Positions 33,643-43,319 are shown, counted from the stretch's first letter. The stretch is 64,000 bases of DNA from Collinsella sp. (GCA_019414055.1 DXMV01000018.1:1-64000); one strand, 5' to 3'. Translations and numbers: made by a program. The notes: generated from the letters alone by a model not told the origin.

Positions 33643-33671
33643 TTCACCTGCCCGCGTCGATGGCGTATTAT
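33643..33671 (+). promoter_or_regulatory. Possible promoter of the rpsP operon
   Basis: TTCACC (33643-33648) and TATTAT (33666-33671) are spaced by 17 bases, 56 bases upstream of rpsP. The -35 box is weak. Confidence 0.4.
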
Positions 33672-33727
33672 GTTCAACTGTTTGTTTGTAGTTGCAGCCT
33701 AAAGCTGCTTGGTTGGAGGAGTTTCCT

Positions 33728-34069
33728 TTGGCAGTCAAGATTCGCCTTGCTCGTCACGGCGCTAAGAAGCGTCCGTACTACCGTGTCGTCGTCGCCGATT
33801 CCCGCGCCCCGCGTGACGGTCGTATCATCGAGGAGGTTGGCCGCTACAACCCGATGACCGCCCCCAAGACCATCAACCTCGACCTCGAGAAGATTGCTGA
33901 CTGGCAGTCCAAGGGCGCTCAGCTCACCGACGCCGTCGCCGCTCTGGTCAAGGCCGCTAACGAGGGCGAGAAGACCGAGACCGTCGTCAAGAAGTCCAAG
34001 AAGCAGCTCGCCAAAGAGGCCGAGGCCGCTAAGGCTGCCGCTGAGGCCGCTGAGGGCGCCGAGGAGTAA
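33728..34069 (+). CDS. rpsP: Small-subunit ribosomal protein bS16
   Basis: bS16 is an early 30S assembly protein. The 113 residues begin MAVKIRLARHGAKKRPYYRVV and contain ADSRAPRDGRIIEEVGRYNP, fully typical. The C-terminal ~30 residues are an Ala/Glu/Lys-rich tail. The TTG at 33728 has GGAGGAG nine bases upstream and matches the family N-terminus. It heads rpsP-khpA-rimM-trmD-lepB. Confidence 0.96.
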   Translation: MAVKIRLARHGAKKRPYYRVVVADSRAPRDGRIIEEVGRYNPMTAPKTINLDLEKIADWQSKGAQLTDAVAALVKAANEGEKTETVVKKSKKQLAKEAEAAKAAAEAAEGAEE

Positions 34070-34072
34070 ATC

Positions 34073-34357
34073 GTGCCTGAGGTTGACGCTGCACAGCTCG
34101 AGGGTGAGGCAATGCTCTCAGATCGCATCGCCGATCTCGTCGAATATCTCGTTGTTCAGATCGTCGACGACCCGGATTCCGTGAGCCTAGAGGTCATCGA
34201 TGGTGACGACGCCTCTACGATTGAGGTTTCGGTTGCCGAGGATGACGTCGCTAAGGTCATCGGCCGTCGCGGCCGTACCATCAAGGCCATTCGCACGCTC
34301 GCCCGTGCACTGGCCGCTCGCCTCGACACCGCTGTCGAGGTAGAGGTTCTGGGCTAG
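34073..34357 (+). CDS. khpA: KH-domain RNA-binding protein KhpA
   Basis: KhpA is a small single-KH-domain RNA-binding protein, partner of KhpB in several Gram-positives. The 94 residues have KVIGRRGRTIKAIRTLARA with the GxxG loop as GRRG. The N-terminal ~15 residues are additional to the usual ~78. It starts at GTG three bases after rpsP. Confidence 0.92.
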   Translation: MPEVDAAQLEGEAMLSDRIADLVEYLVVQIVDDPDSVSLEVIDGDDASTIEVSVAEDDVAKVIGRRGRTIKAIRTLARALAARLDTAVEVEVLG

Positions 34358-34361
34358 GACC

Positions 34362-34883
34362 TTGAGGTCCCAGTACAAAAACATCGCCCGTGTGGACAAG
34401 CCGCACGGAAGGAAGGGGGAGGTCCTCGCGCAGCCGCTGCGGGGGCTTCCTTCTGTATTGGAGCCGGGTATGCGTGTCGCCTTGACGCCGCCGGCGCTCA
34501 AGCGCGACCGTTTTTGCACGGTCGTGTCCGTCACCGATACGGGCGATGGCGATCTGGTCTCGTTTGAGGGCATAGATGACTTGACGGCCGCTGAGGGCAT
34601 CACCGGATGCTATGTGCTGGCCAATCGTGATGACTTCGAGCTCGATTCGCTCGACGCCGCCTATACCGACCTTATGGGTCGCGAGGTGGTCGATGAGCGC
34701 TTTGGCTCGCTCGGTACGATTGTCGAGATCATGTCGACGCCCGCCAACGATGTTTGGGTTGTCGAGGGCGATCGGTACGGCGAGGTGCTGATTCCCGTGA
34801 TCGAGCAGGTTGTGCTCGATCTTCCCGACACAGGAACAATTTCCGTCCACGTTATGGATGGCTTGATCGATATGGACAAGTAG
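34362..34883 (+). CDS. rimM: Ribosome maturation factor RimM
   Basis: RimM binds ribosomal protein uS19 and assists 30S head assembly. The 173 residues include KNIARVDKPHGRKGEVLAQPL, YVLANRDDFE, and a PRC-barrel C-terminal half with VVDERFGSLGTIVEIM and VLIPVIEQVVLDL. It starts at TTG, five bases after khpA. Its place between rpsP-khpA and trmD confirms the call. Confidence 0.93.
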   Translation: MRSQYKNIARVDKPHGRKGEVLAQPLRGLPSVLEPGMRVALTPPALKRDRFCTVVSVTDTGDGDLVSFEGIDDLTAAEGITGCYVLANRDDFELDSLDAAYTDLMGREVVDERFGSLGTIVEIMSTPANDVWVVEGDRYGEVLIPVIEQVVLDLPDTGTISVHVMDGLIDMDK

Positions 34884-34893
34884 GGAGGACAGC

Positions 34894-35652
34894 ATGCTGA
34901 TTGAGACCCTTTCGGTCTTTCCCGAGATGTTTGAGCCCGTCATGTCCACGTCGATTTTGGGCCGCGCCCGCAAGGCCGGCCTTTTTGATTTTAAGGCGTA
35001 TAACCTGCGCGACTGGACGCACGACCGCCATCGCACCGTCGATGACGAGCCGTATGGCGGCGGGCAGGGCATGCTCATGAAGGTCGAGCCCATTGCCGAG
35101 GCAATCGAGGCCATCAGCTCCGAGGGTCCCAAGCCCACCGTGGTGTTCTTCACCCCCTGCGGGGAGCCCTTTACGCAGCATGTGGCCGAGCGCCTGCTCA
35201 AAAGCGAGCGCCTGCTGTTTGTGTGCAGCCGTTACGAGGGCGTCGACGAGCGCGCATATGCGTATGCCGATGAGCGTCTGTCGATCGGCGACTACGTGCT
35301 CACAGGCGGCGAGCTGCCCGCTATGGTCGTGGCCGATGCCGTCGTACGGCTCATTCCCGGAGCCTTGGGCGACGAGATGAGCAACGTGGACGAGTCTTTC
35401 TCGACCGCCGAGGACGGTGGCCTGCTCGAGTACGCGCAGTACACCCGCCCCGCCGAGTTCAATGGCGAGGGCGTGCCTCCAGTGCTCGTAAGCGGCGACC
35501 ATGCCAAGGTCGATGCCTGGCGTCGCAAAAACGCCATCGAGCGTACCTGTCGTTGGCGTCCCGATCTTATCGAGACGGCACGACTTACGGTAGAGGAGCG
35601 CGCGTACGCGCAGGAGATCCTGGACGCTTCGTATTCACAGAGCGAGGAGTGA
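34894..35652 (+). CDS. trmD: tRNA (guanine-N1)-methyltransferase
   Basis: TrmD methylates G37 of tRNAs using SAM. The 252 residues show FPEMFEPVMSTSILGRARKAGL, DDEPYGGGQGMLMKVEPI, the trefoil-knot SAM site CSRYEGVDERAYAYADERLSIGDYVLTGGELPAM as consecutive motifs, and the ARLTVEERAYAQEIL tail. The length is typical. A GGGAGG precedes the ATG. Confidence 0.96.
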   Translation: MLIETLSVFPEMFEPVMSTSILGRARKAGLFDFKAYNLRDWTHDRHRTVDDEPYGGGQGMLMKVEPIAEAIEAISSEGPKPTVVFFTPCGEPFTQHVAERLLKSERLLFVCSRYEGVDERAYAYADERLSIGDYVLTGGELPAMVVADAVVRLIPGALGDEMSNVDESFSTAEDGGLLEYAQYTRPAEFNGEGVPPVLVSGDHAKVDAWRRKNAIERTCRWRPDLIETARLTVEERAYAQEILDASYSQSEE

Positions 35653-35654
35653 GA

Positions 35655-36218
35655 ATGGTTCCATCGCAGCATTCCGTGCTAAAGGGCGCGTTTGAGTGGA
35701 TCGTGGTCGTCGCGATCGCACTGGTCGCCACCTTTTTGATTCGCTCGTTTGTGGTCGAACCCTTTGTGGTGCCTACCGGTTCCATGGAGTCCACGATCGA
35801 GATTGGCGACCAGATCCTGGCGCAGAAGGTGACGCTCGAGCTTGGGCAGCCCGTCAAGCAAGGCGATATCGTGGTGTTCCACAACCCCGATGCCACGTCC
35901 GAGCATGACGTGCTGGTAAAGCGCGTCATCGCCACGGCCGGTCAGACGGTCGACCTGCAGGACGGCAAGGTTGTCGTCGACGGCCAGGCGCTCGACGAAG
36001 ACTATACGACCGGCATGAGCTGGCCGCTTTCGGTCCAAGCCCCCGGCGCTCAGGTGAGCTATCCCTACACCGTCCCTGACGACTGTGTGTGGGTGATGGG
36101 CGACAACCGCGAGAACTCTGCCGACTCCCGCTACTTTGGCCCGGTCGACCGCTCCGACTTGATAGCCGTTGCACTTGTGCGCTACTGGCCGCTCAACCGT
36201 ATCGGCGCTATCGACTAA
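35655..36218 (+). CDS. lepB: Signal peptidase I
   Basis: It removes signal peptides from exported proteins. The 187 residues have one N-terminal anchor (about 13-32), catalytic Ser43 in PTGSMESTIEIGD, catalytic Lys89 in VLVKRVIATAGQ, and the GDNRENSADSRYFGPV motif. This is a short Gram-positive-type enzyme. The ATG at 35655 is two bases after the trmD stop; in-frame sequence above lies within trmD. Confidence 0.95.
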   Translation: MVPSQHSVLKGAFEWIVVVAIALVATFLIRSFVVEPFVVPTGSMESTIEIGDQILAQKVTLELGQPVKQGDIVVFHNPDATSEHDVLVKRVIATAGQTVDLQDGKVVVDGQALDEDYTTGMSWPLSVQAPGAQVSYPYTVPDDCVWVMGDNRENSADSRYFGPVDRSDLIAVALVRYWPLNRIGAID

Positions 36219-36277
36219 AAACCGCTATAGTACAGTACCTAACCGTGTAATCGTTTCGACGAGGGGATATTAGAGGC

Positions 36278-37189
36278 ATGAACGCTTCATCGCTTTCCTT
36301 CCAAGACATCATCCTGCGCCTCCAGCAGTACTGGGGCGAGCAGGGCTGCGTCATTATGCAGCCCTATGACTCCGAGGTCGGTGCCGGTACCTTCCATACC
36401 GCGACCACGCTGCGCTCGCTCGGTCCCGCCGAGTGGCGCACCTGCTATGCGCAGCCCTGCCGCCGTCCCGCCGACGGCCGCTACGGCGAGAACCCCAACC
36501 GCATGCAGCACTACTATCAGTTCCAGGTGCTCATCAAGCCCTCGCCGGTCAACGCCCAGGAGCTCTACCTGGGTTCGCTGGCCGCCATTGGCCTGGACCC
36601 CAACGACCATGACGTCCGCTTTGTCGAGGACGACTGGGAGAGTCCGACGCTCGGTGCCTGGGGCCTTGGCTGGGAGGTCTGGCTCAACGGCATGGAGGTC
36701 ACGCAGTTTACGTGCTTCCAGCAGGTGGGCGGCATCGAGGTCGACCCCGTGCCCGTCGAGATCACCTATGGCCTGGAGCGTATCGCCATGTACGCCCAGG
36801 GCGTCAACTCGGTTTACGACTTGGTGTGGAGCTACCTGCCCGACGGCACGCCCATGACCTACGGCGACGTGTTCCTGGAGAACGAGCGCGAGTTCAGTGC
36901 CTACAACTTTGAGGTCGCCAACGTCGAGATGATGCGTCAGAAGTTCGACGACTATGAGGCCGAGTGCCACTCCTGCCTGGAGCGCAAGCTACCGCTGCCG
37001 GCGTACGACTGCGTCATGAAGTGCAGCCATGCCTTCAACCTGCTTGATGCCCGCGGTGCGCTGTCCGCAGTCGAGCGCGCCAACTACATCCTGCGCGTCC
37101 GCGCCGTCGCCAAGGCGTGCTGCGAGGCCTATATGGCCGAGGTCGCCGGAGTCAACGAGAATGCCGACCAGGAAGGCGAGGTGGCGTAA
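36278..37189 (+). CDS. glyQ: Glycyl-tRNA synthetase alpha subunit
   Basis: It forms the catalytic aminoacylation core of the heterotetrameric glycine enzyme. The 303 residues include WGEQGCVIMQPYDSEVGAGTFH, AYVQPCRRPADGRYGENPNR-like sequence (CYAQPCRRPADGRYGENPNR), the ATP-binding class II core EDDWESPTLGAWGLGWEVW and QVGGIEVDPVPVEITYGLER. All are diagnostic. glyS follows after three bases. Confidence 0.97.
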   Translation: MNASSLSFQDIILRLQQYWGEQGCVIMQPYDSEVGAGTFHTATTLRSLGPAEWRTCYAQPCRRPADGRYGENPNRMQHYYQFQVLIKPSPVNAQELYLGSLAAIGLDPNDHDVRFVEDDWESPTLGAWGLGWEVWLNGMEVTQFTCFQQVGGIEVDPVPVEITYGLERIAMYAQGVNSVYDLVWSYLPDGTPMTYGDVFLENEREFSAYNFEVANVEMMRQKFDDYEAECHSCLERKLPLPAYDCVMKCSHAFNLLDARGALSAVERANYILRVRAVAKACCEAYMAEVAGVNENADQEGEVA

Positions 37190-37192
37190 GCC

Positions 37193-39289
37193 ATGGCAGA
37201 CGCTAAGGATTTCCTGTTTGAAATTGGTACGGAGGAAATGCCCTCTGCACCGCTGAACAATGCCGTCAAGCAGCTTGGCACCATGATCGCCAAGGGTCTC
37301 GACGAGGCCGGTCTGGCCCACGGCGAGGTCCGTGTGATCTCGAGCCCGCGTCGCCTGGCTGCGCTCGTTGCCGACGTCGCCACCGCGACTGATGAGGTTC
37401 ACGAGGTCAAGCGCGGCCCCGCGGCCAACATCGCCTTCGACGCTGACGGTAACGCCACCAAGGCCGCCCAGGGCTTCGCCCGCAAGTGCGGTGTGGCTGC
37501 CGAGAATCTGGTTCGTCGCGAGGACACCGACGGCCGAGAGTACGTCTTTGCCGAGAAGAACATTCCTTCCGCTCCGGCCACCCCGATCCTGACGGCCCTG
37601 TGCGAGAAGACCATCGCCGGCCTGCAGTGGCCCAACTACCGTTCTCAGCGCTGGGGCCACGAGCACGCCACGTTCGTGCGTCCGGTCCGCTGGATCTGCT
37701 GCCTTTTGGGCGAGGACGTCGTGCCCGTGTCGTTTGCCGACGTGACGAGTGGCAACACCACGCGCGGCCATCGCGTCCTGGGCCCCGGTGACCATGTGGT
37801 CGCCAGCCCCGCTGTTTACGAGCAGGTGCTCGAGGACGCCGGCGTGCTTTCTGCCGAGCGCCGTCGTGAGGCCATCCTTGCCGGTATCGCCGAGGTCGAG
37901 GCCGCCCGTCCTGGCTGCCACGTCGATACGCCCAAGAAGGTCTTCGAGGAGGTCATCAACCTCTGCGAGTGGCCGACGGTGCTCGTCGGTACCTTCGATG
38001 AGGAGTTCCTCAAGGTCCCGCACGAGATCATCTGCGAGTCTATGCTCACCAACCAGCGCTACTTCCCGATTTATGACGGCGAGGGCAAGCTGACGCGTGA
38101 GTTCGTGGTCGTCTCCAACAGCAAGCCCGAGAATGCCGAGCGCGTGATTGACGGCAACGAGCGCGTCGTGCGCGCCCGTCTGGACGACGCCAAGTTCTTC
38201 TACGAGGAGGATCTGAAGATCTCCCTCGACGAGTTCCGTGAGCGCCTGGCCAAGGTCGCCTTCCAGGAGAAGCTCGGCAGCGTGCTTGCCAAGTCCGAGC
38301 GTATTGAGCAGCTCGCGCTCGCTATTGCCCGCGAGGCTCACCTGGGTGCCCATCTGGCCGCTGATGCCGGCCGCGCCGCACATCTGTGCAAGGCCGACCT
38401 GGTGTCCAACGCCGTCGTCGAGTTCACGAGCCAGCAGGGCGTGATGGGCGGTTATTATGCCTCCGCGATGGGGGAGAACGACGAGGTCGCCCACGCCATT
38501 CGCGATCACTATCGTCCCCGCTTTGCCGGCGACGAGCTGCCCGAGGGCACCGCTGGCTGCATCGTGGCCTGCGCCGACAAACTCGATACCATTGCCGGTA
38601 TTTTTTCCATCGGCGAGCCCCCGACCGGCTCTTCCGACCCGTACGCGCTGCGTCGCGCCGCTATCGGCATCATCAACATCCTGCGCGATCGTCTGCCGAT
38701 CGACCCCACGTCGCTCATCGATTTTGCACTCGAGCTCTACAGCGAGCAGGGCATTGAGTTTGACGCCGCCGCGGTCTCCCAGCAGGTTCGCGACTTCTTC
38801 CACGGCCGTCTGGTGAGCATGGCCCGTGACGAGAAGATCCCGGCCGATACCGTCGCCGCCGTATCCGCGGTGCACATCATTGCCCCGTCGGTCTTCTTCG
38901 CCCGCTGCGCCGCCCTTGACGAGGCCCGCAAGAACGACGCCGAGACCTTCGACAACCTGGCGACTGCCTACGCCCGAGCCGCGCATATCTCCAAGCCCGA
39001 GCTGGGTGTGGAGTACGACCGCAGCCTGATGGGCGAGGTCGAGCTTGCACTTGCCGACGCTTCCGAGTTCGCTCAGACCGCTGTCGATGCCGCCCTTGCT
39101 GCCGAGGATTACCCTGCCGCGTTTGCCGCTCTGGCCGCCCTGCGTGCCCCCATCGACCGTTTCTTTGACGAGGTTATGGTCATGGACAAGGACGAACAGC
39201 TTCGCGATAATCGCCTTAAGCTGCTCAACCGCTTCGAGGCCGTTTTCTCCGGCATCGCCAACATTGGTGAGCTTGCCCGCAAAAAGTAA
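37193..39289 (+). CDS. glyS: Glycyl-tRNA synthetase beta subunit
   Basis: It binds tRNA-Gly for the alpha subunit. The 698 residues begin with DFLFEIGTEEMPSAPLNNA, continue with SPRRLAALV, FVRPVRWICCLLG and the HD-like middle part, and end with an anticodon-binding domain containing FDEVMVMDKDEQLRDNRLKLL. The size agrees with the family. The alpha and beta genes are adjacent and co-transcribed. Confidence 0.97.
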   Translation: MADAKDFLFEIGTEEMPSAPLNNAVKQLGTMIAKGLDEAGLAHGEVRVISSPRRLAALVADVATATDEVHEVKRGPAANIAFDADGNATKAAQGFARKCGVAAENLVRREDTDGREYVFAEKNIPSAPATPILTALCEKTIAGLQWPNYRSQRWGHEHATFVRPVRWICCLLGEDVVPVSFADVTSGNTTRGHRVLGPGDHVVASPAVYEQVLEDAGVLSAERRREAILAGIAEVEAARPGCHVDTPKKVFEEVINLCEWPTVLVGTFDEEFLKVPHEIICESMLTNQRYFPIYDGEGKLTREFVVVSNSKPENAERVIDGNERVVRARLDDAKFFYEEDLKISLDEFRERLAKVAFQEKLGSVLAKSERIEQLALAIAREAHLGAHLAADAGRAAHLCKADLVSNAVVEFTSQQGVMGGYYASAMGENDEVAHAIRDHYRPRFAGDELPEGTAGCIVACADKLDTIAGIFSIGEPPTGSSDPYALRRAAIGIINILRDRLPIDPTSLIDFALELYSEQGIEFDAAAVSQQVRDFFHGRLVSMARDEKIPADTVAAVSAVHIIAPSVFFARCAALDEARKNDAETFDNLATAYARAAHISKPELGVEYDRSLMGEVELALADASEFAQTAVDAALAAEDYPAAFAALAALRAPIDRFFDEVMVMDKDEQLRDNRLKLLNRFEAVFSGIANIGELARKK

Positions 39290-39323
39290 GCTAGCCTGCG
39301 CATAAGCGTAAAAGGAGCCCCGC

Positions 39324-40199
39324 ATGGATTGCCCGGTCACCGCTCGTCCCACCGTTATCGTTATCTCCGACTCGCTCGGTGATACCGCTTGTGAGGTGGT
39401 GCTTGCGGCGTCCGGGCAATTTGATGAAGGGGCTTTTCGTGTTTTACGTCTGCCTAAGGTGACCTCGGTGGAGCAGGTCAAGTCGTTTGTGGGCCCGCGA
39501 GTCGATGCCGACCATCGCGATATCGCCGTGTTCCATACCATCGTCGACCCGGGGCTTCGTGCTCGCGTGCTCGACTACTTGGGCATGCTGCATATTCGCT
39601 CGGTTGACCTGATCGGGCCGTCGCTCGCGGTGCTGTCGTCCCTCATCGGTATGCCGCCCAAGGGCGTTGCAGGCGTGATTCACAAGACCGACGATCGCTA
39701 TTTCCACCGTATCGAGGCCATGGAGTACTTTGTCGAGCACGATGACGGACGTGGCTGCGATGATCTGTCGGGTGCCGATATTGTGCTGCTGGGCGCGTCA
39801 CGCACATCCAAGACGCCGCTGTCGATGTATTTGGCCTATCAGGGCTATAAGGTCGCCAATGTTCCGCTGGCGCACGGTATGGAGCCGCCCAAGTCGATTT
39901 ACGAGGTCGATTCGATGCGTCTTTTCGGTCTGATTTCGACCGTCGATGTGATTTCCGAGATTCGCGATAGCCGCCTGGGCGACGACTATGCCCGTGCCGT
40001 TGCGGGCTCCTATGCCGAGCCCGAGAGTGTGCGCAGCGAGCTTGAGGAAGCCCGTGCCCTCATGAAACGTCTGGGTTGCTTTGTGGTACGCACCGACGGC
40101 AAGGCGATTGAGGAGAGTGCCTCCGAGATCATCGCTCACCTCGAAGAGATCCAGGAAGCTAGGGCCCGCCGTGCCGGCCGCCGCGCTCAACAGCAGTAG
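39324..40199 (+). CDS. Pyruvate phosphate dikinase regulatory protein (kinase/pyrophosphorylase)
   Basis: This DUF299-family enzyme inactivates its partner by ADP-dependent threonine phosphorylation and reactivates it by phosphorolysis. The 291 residues contain ISDSLGDTAC at the start, the P-loop GASRTSKT (157-164), DRYFHRIEAMEYFVEHDDGR and YAEPESVRSELEEA. Because the next gene encodes pyruvate phosphate dikinase and not PEP synthase, the dikinase is its likely target. A palindrome lies just after the stop. Confidence 0.92.
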   Translation: MDCPVTARPTVIVISDSLGDTACEVVLAASGQFDEGAFRVLRLPKVTSVEQVKSFVGPRVDADHRDIAVFHTIVDPGLRARVLDYLGMLHIRSVDLIGPSLAVLSSLIGMPPKGVAGVIHKTDDRYFHRIEAMEYFVEHDDGRGCDDLSGADIVLLGASRTSKTPLSMYLAYQGYKVANVPLAHGMEPPKSIYEVDSMRLFGLISTVDVISEIRDSRLGDDYARAVAGSYAEPESVRSELEEARALMKRLGCFVVRTDGKAIEESASEIIAHLEEIQEARARRAGRRAQQQ

Positions 40200-40528
40200 T
40201 CCTTTCTGGGATGATTTTTCGGGGACGGGGATTAAAAAATCATCCAAGATGACAAGGCAACTAAAATTGCCCGGTCTCAAATTGACTGGTTTTGATAAAG
40301 CGATTTAGCAAGAAACTAGCATTTAACCTGCGAATTTATTGTAGTGGTATCTTCATAAGGTAACCACCTTTACCTACCGTTTACCGCAGGTTTTAGCACG
40401 TTTACCAAACCGCGCATCCTCTGCTCAAGCCCGTTCAAATCCCGCCGTATAGTTCCCTCACGGCCCGCATCCGGCGGGTCGATTCGTTACCACGGTCGTG
40501 CGCGAGAGCGCATGGAAGGGGAAGTATC
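40200..40528. other. 329-base gap between the dikinase regulator and ppdK
   Basis: No gene is seen. It holds the palindrome at 40209-40245, an AT-richer part to about 40360, and three TTTACC copies between about 40368 and 40410 that could be operator-like direct repeats. A CCCGC...GCGGG hairpin lies near 40473-40483. A convincing promoter could not be assigned, although ppdK presumably has one here. Confidence 0.45.
40209..40245. repeat. Palindrome/bidirectional terminator-like element
   Basis: GGATGATTTTT (40209-40219) is inverted as AAAAATCATCC (40235-40245) around a G-rich loop. The first arm with flanks (GGGATGATTTTTC) recurs at about 15168-15180 after the P-type ATPase gene, there without the second arm. 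It may be a dispersed intergenic repeat; it could also halt the upstream transcript. Confidence 0.5.
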
Positions 40529-43279
40529 GTGAGCGATTGCAAGAGGGTTTACCGTTTTGGAACCGATGCCCAGGGCACTTGTGTCACCGAGGGCGACAAG
40601 TCCATGAACTTCGTGCTTGGCGGCAAAGGCGCGAACCTTGCCGAGATGAGCCGTATCGGCCTGCCGGTTCCCGGTGGCTTTACCATTACCTGCCAGACCT
40701 GCGTTGAGTACTCTGGTGCCGGCAACGTGTGGCCGGAGGGCGCGCTCGACGAAATCGTTGCCGCCGAGGTCGACCTCGAGGCCCGCTGCGGCAAGAAGCT
40801 CGGCGATGCCTCCGATCCGCTGCTCGTGTCGGTTCGCTCGGGCGCTCCGTTTTCCATGCCCGGCATGATGGATACGGTTCTCAACCTGGGCCTCAACGAC
40901 GATTCCGTCCAGGGCCTTATCGCCCAGACGCAGAACCCGCGCTTTGCCTGGGATAGCTATCGTCGCTTTATCCAGATGTTCTCCAACGTCGTCATGGGTG
41001 TCGATGCCGACTTGTTCGAAAACGCCCTGACCCAGGCCCGCCTGGTCGCCGGCGTTCGCGTCGACTCCGAGCTATCGGCCGAGGACCTGCAGGAGCTCGT
41101 CGAGACCTTTAAGAGCATTTTCTCTGAGAACGTCGAGGCCGCCCTGTACCCCGAGCTCGAAGTCGCCGACGGCAAGCCCGTCTTCCCACATGATCCGGAG
41201 CTCCAGCTGCGCCTTGCCATTCAGGCCGTCTTTGGCAGCTGGATGAACGAGCGTGCCTGCATCTACCGCAAGCAGCACGGCATTTCCGACGACCTTGGCA
41301 CCGCTGTCAACGTCCAGGCTATGGCCTTTGGCAATAAGGGCGAGACCTCGGCGACCGGCGTCGCCTTTACGCGCAATCCGGCCGACGGCACCAAGGAGTT
41401 CTACGGTGACGTTCTGGTCAACGCTCAGGGCGAGGACGTCGTCGCCGGCATCCGTAACACCGAGCCCATCGCCGACCTAAAGACCACCCCGGGCCTCGAG
41501 TCCGCGGGTGAGGAGCTTGAGCGTGTCTTCCTGACGCTCGAGGATCACTACCGCGACATGTGCGATATCGAGTTCACCATCGAACAGGGTAAGCTCTGGA
41601 TGCTCCAGACCCGCGTGGGCAAGCGTACCGCAACCGCCGCCCTGCGCATCGCTATCGAGATGGTCGGAGAAGGCCTCATCACCCGTGAGGAGGCCGTGAG
41701 CCGCATCGACCCCGCGCAGCTCGACCAGCTCCTGCACCCGCAGTTCGACTCCTCCAAGAAGTACGAGGCGCTCGCATGTGGCCTTAACGCCAGTCCCGGT
41801 GCCGCTGTGGGCGAGGTCGTGTTCTCGAGTGACGACGCCGTCGCACGTTCCTCCGAGGGTCACAAGGTCATTCTGGTCCGCTGGGAGACCAACCCCGACG
41901 ACCTGAAGGGTATGGTCGCCGCCGAGGGTATCTTGACGAGCCACGGTGGTAAGACGAGCCATGCCGCCGTTATCGCCCGTGGCATGGGTACCCCCTGCGT
42001 CTGCGGTGTCGAGCGTTTCCATATCGACGCGGCCGAGAAGGTCGTGTGTATCGAGGGCAGCGATCGCGTGCTGCACGAGGGCGACATCATCTCCATCGAC
42101 GGCACTCAGGGCATCGTCGTCGATGGCGCCGTCGATTTGGTCTCCGCCGAGCTCACCGGCGACCTGGACACCATCCTGTCCTGGGCCGACGAGATCCGCC
42201 TGGACGAGACTGACGGCCACGCCAACCACGTGCGCGTCAATGCCGACAATCCCGAGGATGCCGAGCTCGCGCTCGAGTTTGGTGCCGAGGCCATCGGCCT
42301 GTGCCGCACCGAGCATATGTTTCTGGGTGATCGCAAGAACATTATCCAGAGCTTCATCCTGTCCGATGACGAGGCTGTGAAGCAGCAGGCCCTGGCCGAT
42401 CTGCTCAAGGTCCAGACCGAGGATTTCTTGGCGATGTTCAAGACCATGTCCGGTCGCGACGTGGTCGTTCGCCTGCTCGATCCGCCGCTGCATGAGTTCT
42501 TGGATGATCCGCGTGAGCTCGAGGTCGCCATCACCAAGAAGGAAGCCGCTGGCGCCAGCGAGGAGGAGCTTGCCGCCCTGCGCGCCCGCCTGCGTCGTAT
42601 CGACGGCATGGTCGAGTCCAACCCGATGCTCGGCTTGCGCGGCGTGCGCCTGTCCGTCGTCTTCGGTGACCTGCCGCTCATGCAGGTCCGTGCCGTGGCA
42701 ACGGCTGCCGCCCGCCTTATCAAGGAAGGCGTCGACCCGCGTCCCGAGATTATGGTTCCGCTCGTTTCCATTACGGCCGAGCACGTTCAGACTCGCGAGG
42801 TCATCGAGCGCGTGATCGCCGAGGTTTCCTCCGAGGAAGGCGTCGAGCTCAACATTCCCGTGGGCACGATGCTCGAGCTGCCGCGCGCTTGCATGGTCGC
42901 CGACGAGATTGCGCAGCATGCCGACTTCTTCTGCTTTGGCACCAACGACCTCACGCAGACGACGTTCGGTTTCTCGCGTGACGACGCCGAGGCTAAGTTC
43001 ATCCCGCTGTACATGCACAAGAAGATCTTGAAGGACAACCCCTTCGAGACCATCGACTCGGCGGTACTCGAGCTGGTGCGCATGGCCGTGGTGAAGGGTC
43101 GCGCTACCAACCCCGGCATGCACTTTGGCGTGTGCGGTGAGCACGGCGGCGACCCTAAGTCCATCAAGGGCCTGTTCAACGTGGCCGATGTGGACTATGT
43201 GTCCTGCTCGCCTTACCGCGTGCCCCTGGCGCGTCTGGCTGCCGCTCAGGCCAAGCTCGAGGCCAAGCGTTACGCTTAG
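40529..43279 (+). CDS. ppdK: Pyruvate phosphate dikinase
   Basis: It interconverts pyruvate, ATP and phosphate with PEP, AMP and pyrophosphate, a link between glycolysis and PEP supply. The 916 residues have an N-terminal ATP-grasp half (FVLGGKGANLAEM, SVRSGAPFSMPGMMDTVLNLG as successive motifs), the swivelling phosphohistidine domain with GGKTSHAAVIARGMG (His478; Thr476 is the expected regulatory site), and the C-terminal TIM barrel with FGTNDLTQTTFGFSRDDAE and GVCGEHGGDP. The GTG at 40529 follows GAAGGGGAAG. PEP made here feeds the DAHP synthase encoded in the same window. Confidence 0.96.
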   Translation: MSDCKRVYRFGTDAQGTCVTEGDKSMNFVLGGKGANLAEMSRIGLPVPGGFTITCQTCVEYSGAGNVWPEGALDEIVAAEVDLEARCGKKLGDASDPLLVSVRSGAPFSMPGMMDTVLNLGLNDDSVQGLIAQTQNPRFAWDSYRRFIQMFSNVVMGVDADLFENALTQARLVAGVRVDSELSAEDLQELVETFKSIFSENVEAALYPELEVADGKPVFPHDPELQLRLAIQAVFGSWMNERACIYRKQHGISDDLGTAVNVQAMAFGNKGETSATGVAFTRNPADGTKEFYGDVLVNAQGEDVVAGIRNTEPIADLKTTPGLESAGEELERVFLTLEDHYRDMCDIEFTIEQGKLWMLQTRVGKRTATAALRIAIEMVGEGLITREEAVSRIDPAQLDQLLHPQFDSSKKYEALACGLNASPGAAVGEVVFSSDDAVARSSEGHKVILVRWETNPDDLKGMVAAEGILTSHGGKTSHAAVIARGMGTPCVCGVERFHIDAAEKVVCIEGSDRVLHEGDIISIDGTQGIVVDGAVDLVSAELTGDLDTILSWADEIRLDETDGHANHVRVNADNPEDAELALEFGAEAIGLCRTEHMFLGDRKNIIQSFILSDDEAVKQQALADLLKVQTEDFLAMFKTMSGRDVVVRLLDPPLHEFLDDPRELEVAITKKEAAGASEEELAALRARLRRIDGMVESNPMLGLRGVRLSVVFGDLPLMQVRAVATAAARLIKEGVDPRPEIMVPLVSITAEHVQTREVIERVIAEVSSEEGVELNIPVGTMLELPRACMVADEIAQHADFFCFGTNDLTQTTFGFSRDDAEAKFIPLYMHKKILKDNPFETIDSAVLELVRMAVVKGRATNPGMHFGVCGEHGGDPKSIKGLFNVADVDYVSCSPYRVPLARLAAAQAKLEAKRYA

Positions 43280-43319
43280 CCGAGTCGCGTTCCATTTGCG
43301 CCTTTTACGCCCCCCTTCG

